64,000 bases of DNA from a virus. The notes beneath the pieces were generated by a model. The model ran no database searches. It was not told the DNA's origin and was given only the letters and a program-made list of their open reading frames with translations. Of the stretch, positions 62,264-64,000 are shown piece after piece. Where the stretch lies: positions 1 to 64,000 of IMG/VR virus record IMGVR_UViG_3300023210_000013; one strand, written 5' to 3'. Both the position numbers and the translations under genes were made by a program. The number at the start of each line of letters is the position of its first letter. Positions within the stretch are counted from its first letter, which is position 1.

Positions 62264-63978
62264 TATCTTAATCTTTTTCTATTATGTTTGTGTTTGATAT
62301 TAGTCTTTTTTGCTGCATCATGCATGGATGAATAATTCACACTCATAGAACCAGCTTCAACATAAAAAGGACTTCTATCATAAAAACCTTTTGCTGAAAT
62401 CTTTACTTTTAATTGTGTACCTGTAGAAGTGAATACATGAGATTCACTTGAGGTCATATTATATGATTCATACGTTGATCCATTATCATTAGACACTTGA
62501 GCATTTACAGTGCAATTAGCAGGTATAACAAAATTATCCATATTATGTAAAAAAACCATATCAACGTTTGCATTATTTTCTAATGTAAACGTACCATATA
62601 CTACATGCCAATCACCTATAAGTTCATATGGATGTTGATCTTCTCTATGTATTTTAAAAGAATGACCATCACCTGAGTATCCCATCCTTATCCAGTATTT
62701 ACTACCGTTAGCTGATTCCATTAAAACAGGTGAGTGACCGTAGTCACTTTGTGCTGTAGAACCTCTACCATTAGTAGTTGTATCTTCTTTGTGGCTGCTT
62801 CTTCTTCTAGGAGCCCAGGTTTTACCTGCACCTATATCATGATAACATAAGTCCAACATTGCCCATCCTCTGTCAGCACCAACAAACATAAAATTCTTTG
62901 AACCTGGTAATTTATCAGTAGGAGTACCTTCTGTCTTTTGAAATTTTGATCCTACTCTTAAGTAACCGGGTTGATTAACATTTGTAGTAACATTATTTAA
63001 TGGGTTAGCTTCTATTACATTTGGAACACCTCCGGTAAAACAAGGAGTATAATCTACTTTTAATATATGATCATATCCACCACACATTATAACATTTGGT
63101 TCTGAGTTAGGGTTTATAACAAATAAACCAGGATCTCTATTATACCCATTAACTGTCTTAACTGAATTAGTTCCTGCTACAGTATCTTCTAAATCACACC
63201 ATAGTGTTTTTGCGTCATTTGTTGAAGCATCTAGTATAACAGTAAATCCACCGTTCCCTTCATAATCCCAATAATACATTCTATCATTTACTTCATCATA
63301 AGATAAAGAACCTCTATAACCATTTCTATCATTAGTTGCAGAACCATCATATTTAGTTACTGAAGATTCTAACATTTGTTGTTCTCCTGTAAGTAAATTT
63401 CTTCTTGGAAATTTTTTGTAATGTCTAGCATCATGTTCTGAAGCATATATCCAATCACCCGCGGCACACAAACCACCAGCATACCAATACCCAGTTCTTC
63501 TGACATATCCATTTGCTCTTGAGTTTGTACCAGATGTATCAATAAAATCTGTAGGGTTTGGATGACTTGGTCTATCTTCTCTAATTACGGCACCTCCATT
63601 AGTAATACCATCTTTAGCACCTCTATAATCAAATATAGAATAGCCATATACATTGTAAGACATAACAACAGCTTTACCAGCACCCTTAGCCATAGCTACA
63701 GATTGCATGTGATTATATGTACTAGTTGTGTCTCTCCATAATGCATGACTATCATGATATAACTTAGTCATTGTACCATCATTATTAAGTCTTCTGAAAG
63801 CTACGCCATCACCCCAACCACATGTCATTAATATATCACCATCTATATCATATGAGTTATGTCCACCAATACATCTTTCTCCACCATCATATTCACCTGA
63901 TCCGCTATTAATAATGGCATTACTCATCCCTCCCTTTTGAACAGGACCTAGTGCATGAGTACCCTCATAGTCTGTCAT
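62263..63978 (-). CDS. Beta-rich tail fibre/adhesin (571 aa)
   Basis: A protein made of repeated short strands with W, Y, G and D turns, e.g. I-D-G-D-I-L-M-T-C-G-W-G-D-G-V-A-F-R-R and Y-D-E-V-N-D-R-M-Y-Y-W-D, the look of a beta-propeller. The C-terminal 110 residues form a separate domain (L-E-N-N-A-N-V-D-M-V-F-L, S-N-D-N-G-S-T-Y-E-S-Y) that resembles a small sandwich, followed by a basic tail (KTNIKHKHNRKRLR). No catalytic motif is seen. It is the most upstream gene of the leftward region in the window; the operon may continue beyond 64000. I infer a tail-tip or adhesin protein that works with the collagen-like fibres. Confidence 0.65.
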   Translation of the reverse strand: MTDYEGTHALGPVQKGGMSNAIINSGSGEYDGGERCIGGHNSYDIDGDILMTCGWGDGVAFRRLNNDGTMTKLYHDSHALWRDTTSTYNHMQSVAMAKGAGKAVVMSYNVYGYSIFDYRGAKDGITNGGAVIREDRPSHPNPTDFIDTSGTNSRANGYVRRTGYWYAGGLCAAGDWIYASEHDARHYKKFPRRNLLTGEQQMLESSVTKYDGSATNDRNGYRGSLSYDEVNDRMYYWDYEGNGGFTVILDASTNDAKTLWCDLEDTVAGTNSVKTVNGYNRDPGLFVINPNSEPNVIMCGGYDHILKVDYTPCFTGGVPNVIEANPLNNVTTNVNQPGYLRVGSKFQKTEGTPTDKLPGSKNFMFVGADRGWAMLDLCYHDIGAGKTWAPRRRSSHKEDTTTNGRGSTAQSDYGHSPVLMESANGSKYWIRMGYSGDGHSFKIHREDQHPYELIGDWHVVYGTFTLENNANVDMVFLHNMDNFVIPANCTVNAQVSNDNGSTYESYNMTSSESHVFTSTGTQLKVKISAKGFYDRSPFYVEAGSMSVNYSSMHDAAKKTNIKHKHNRKRLR

Positions 63979-64000
63979 AAAACAACCAACAACTTCAGAA

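Overview
The window is one contiguous piece of a tailed-phage genome. It is AT-rich, almost fully coding, and has no host housekeeping genes. The likely host is a marine Bacteroidetes/Flavobacteriia bacterium. Ribosome-binding sites are A-rich rather than Shine-Dalgarno, a few promoters fit the Bacteroidetes -7 box TAnnTTTG, and two genes carry typical flavobacterial signal peptides ending in Ser-Gln or Ala-Gln. The best taxonomic hint is a 4761-residue protein with the RNA-polymerase motif DFDID in a context typical of crAss-like phages (Crassvirales), followed by a second giant protein and preceded by large internal virion proteins, ring proteins and a muzzle-like tail protein. TAA, TAG and TGA all end genes, so the standard code is used. 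No capsid, portal, terminase, integrase, tRNA or CRISPR was seen; the head genes must lie outside.

Layout. 1-2522 (+): small nucleotide-metabolism and unknown genes (MazG-like end, DUF932-like, DUF1599-like, several tiny genes). 2531-2564: a bidirectional terminator. 2579-7736 (-): three fibre/adhesin-like proteins sharing an N-terminal module, small proteins, a holin-like protein and a membrane coiled-coil protein. 7867-11213 (+): a small gene, then ribonucleotide reductase in the order beta-alpha, and a membrane protein. 11214-13093 (-): a thioredoxin-like secreted protein without its cysteines, a membrane coiled-coil protein and a predicted outer-membrane barrel. 13168-33178 (-): the two giant proteins, one a predicted protease plus virion RNA polymerase. 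33183-45321 (-): internal virion proteins and a multi-domain peptidoglycan hydrolase. 45321-53575 (-): muzzle-like tail protein with a von Willebrand A domain, and ring proteins. 53636-54859 (-): a metallophosphoesterase set apart by terminators. 54988-63978 (-): cysteine-rich proteins, two collagen-like fibres and other receptor-binding or tail-tip proteins.

How the genes work together. The + strand blocks make nucleotide-supply and takeover proteins. The - strand makes the virion. Fibres bind the cell, the muzzle and rings form the tail, the 1442-residue protein opens peptidoglycan, and the internal proteins plus giant polymerase are probably ejected with the DNA, so that early genes are transcribed by a virion enzyme. 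A 14-base motif (TTTTGTATATTATA on the - strand) recurs in the few real gaps between - strand genes and is a good candidate for a phage promoter.

The most notable points are the protease-polymerase fusion, a recurring [M/Y/L/F]xxGG motif in the internal virion proteins and one tiny neighbour, the promoter motif, the late envelope cassette with a barrel and an inactive thioredoxin, and the VWA domain inside a tail protein. All function calls were made by reading sequence; no database search was run.
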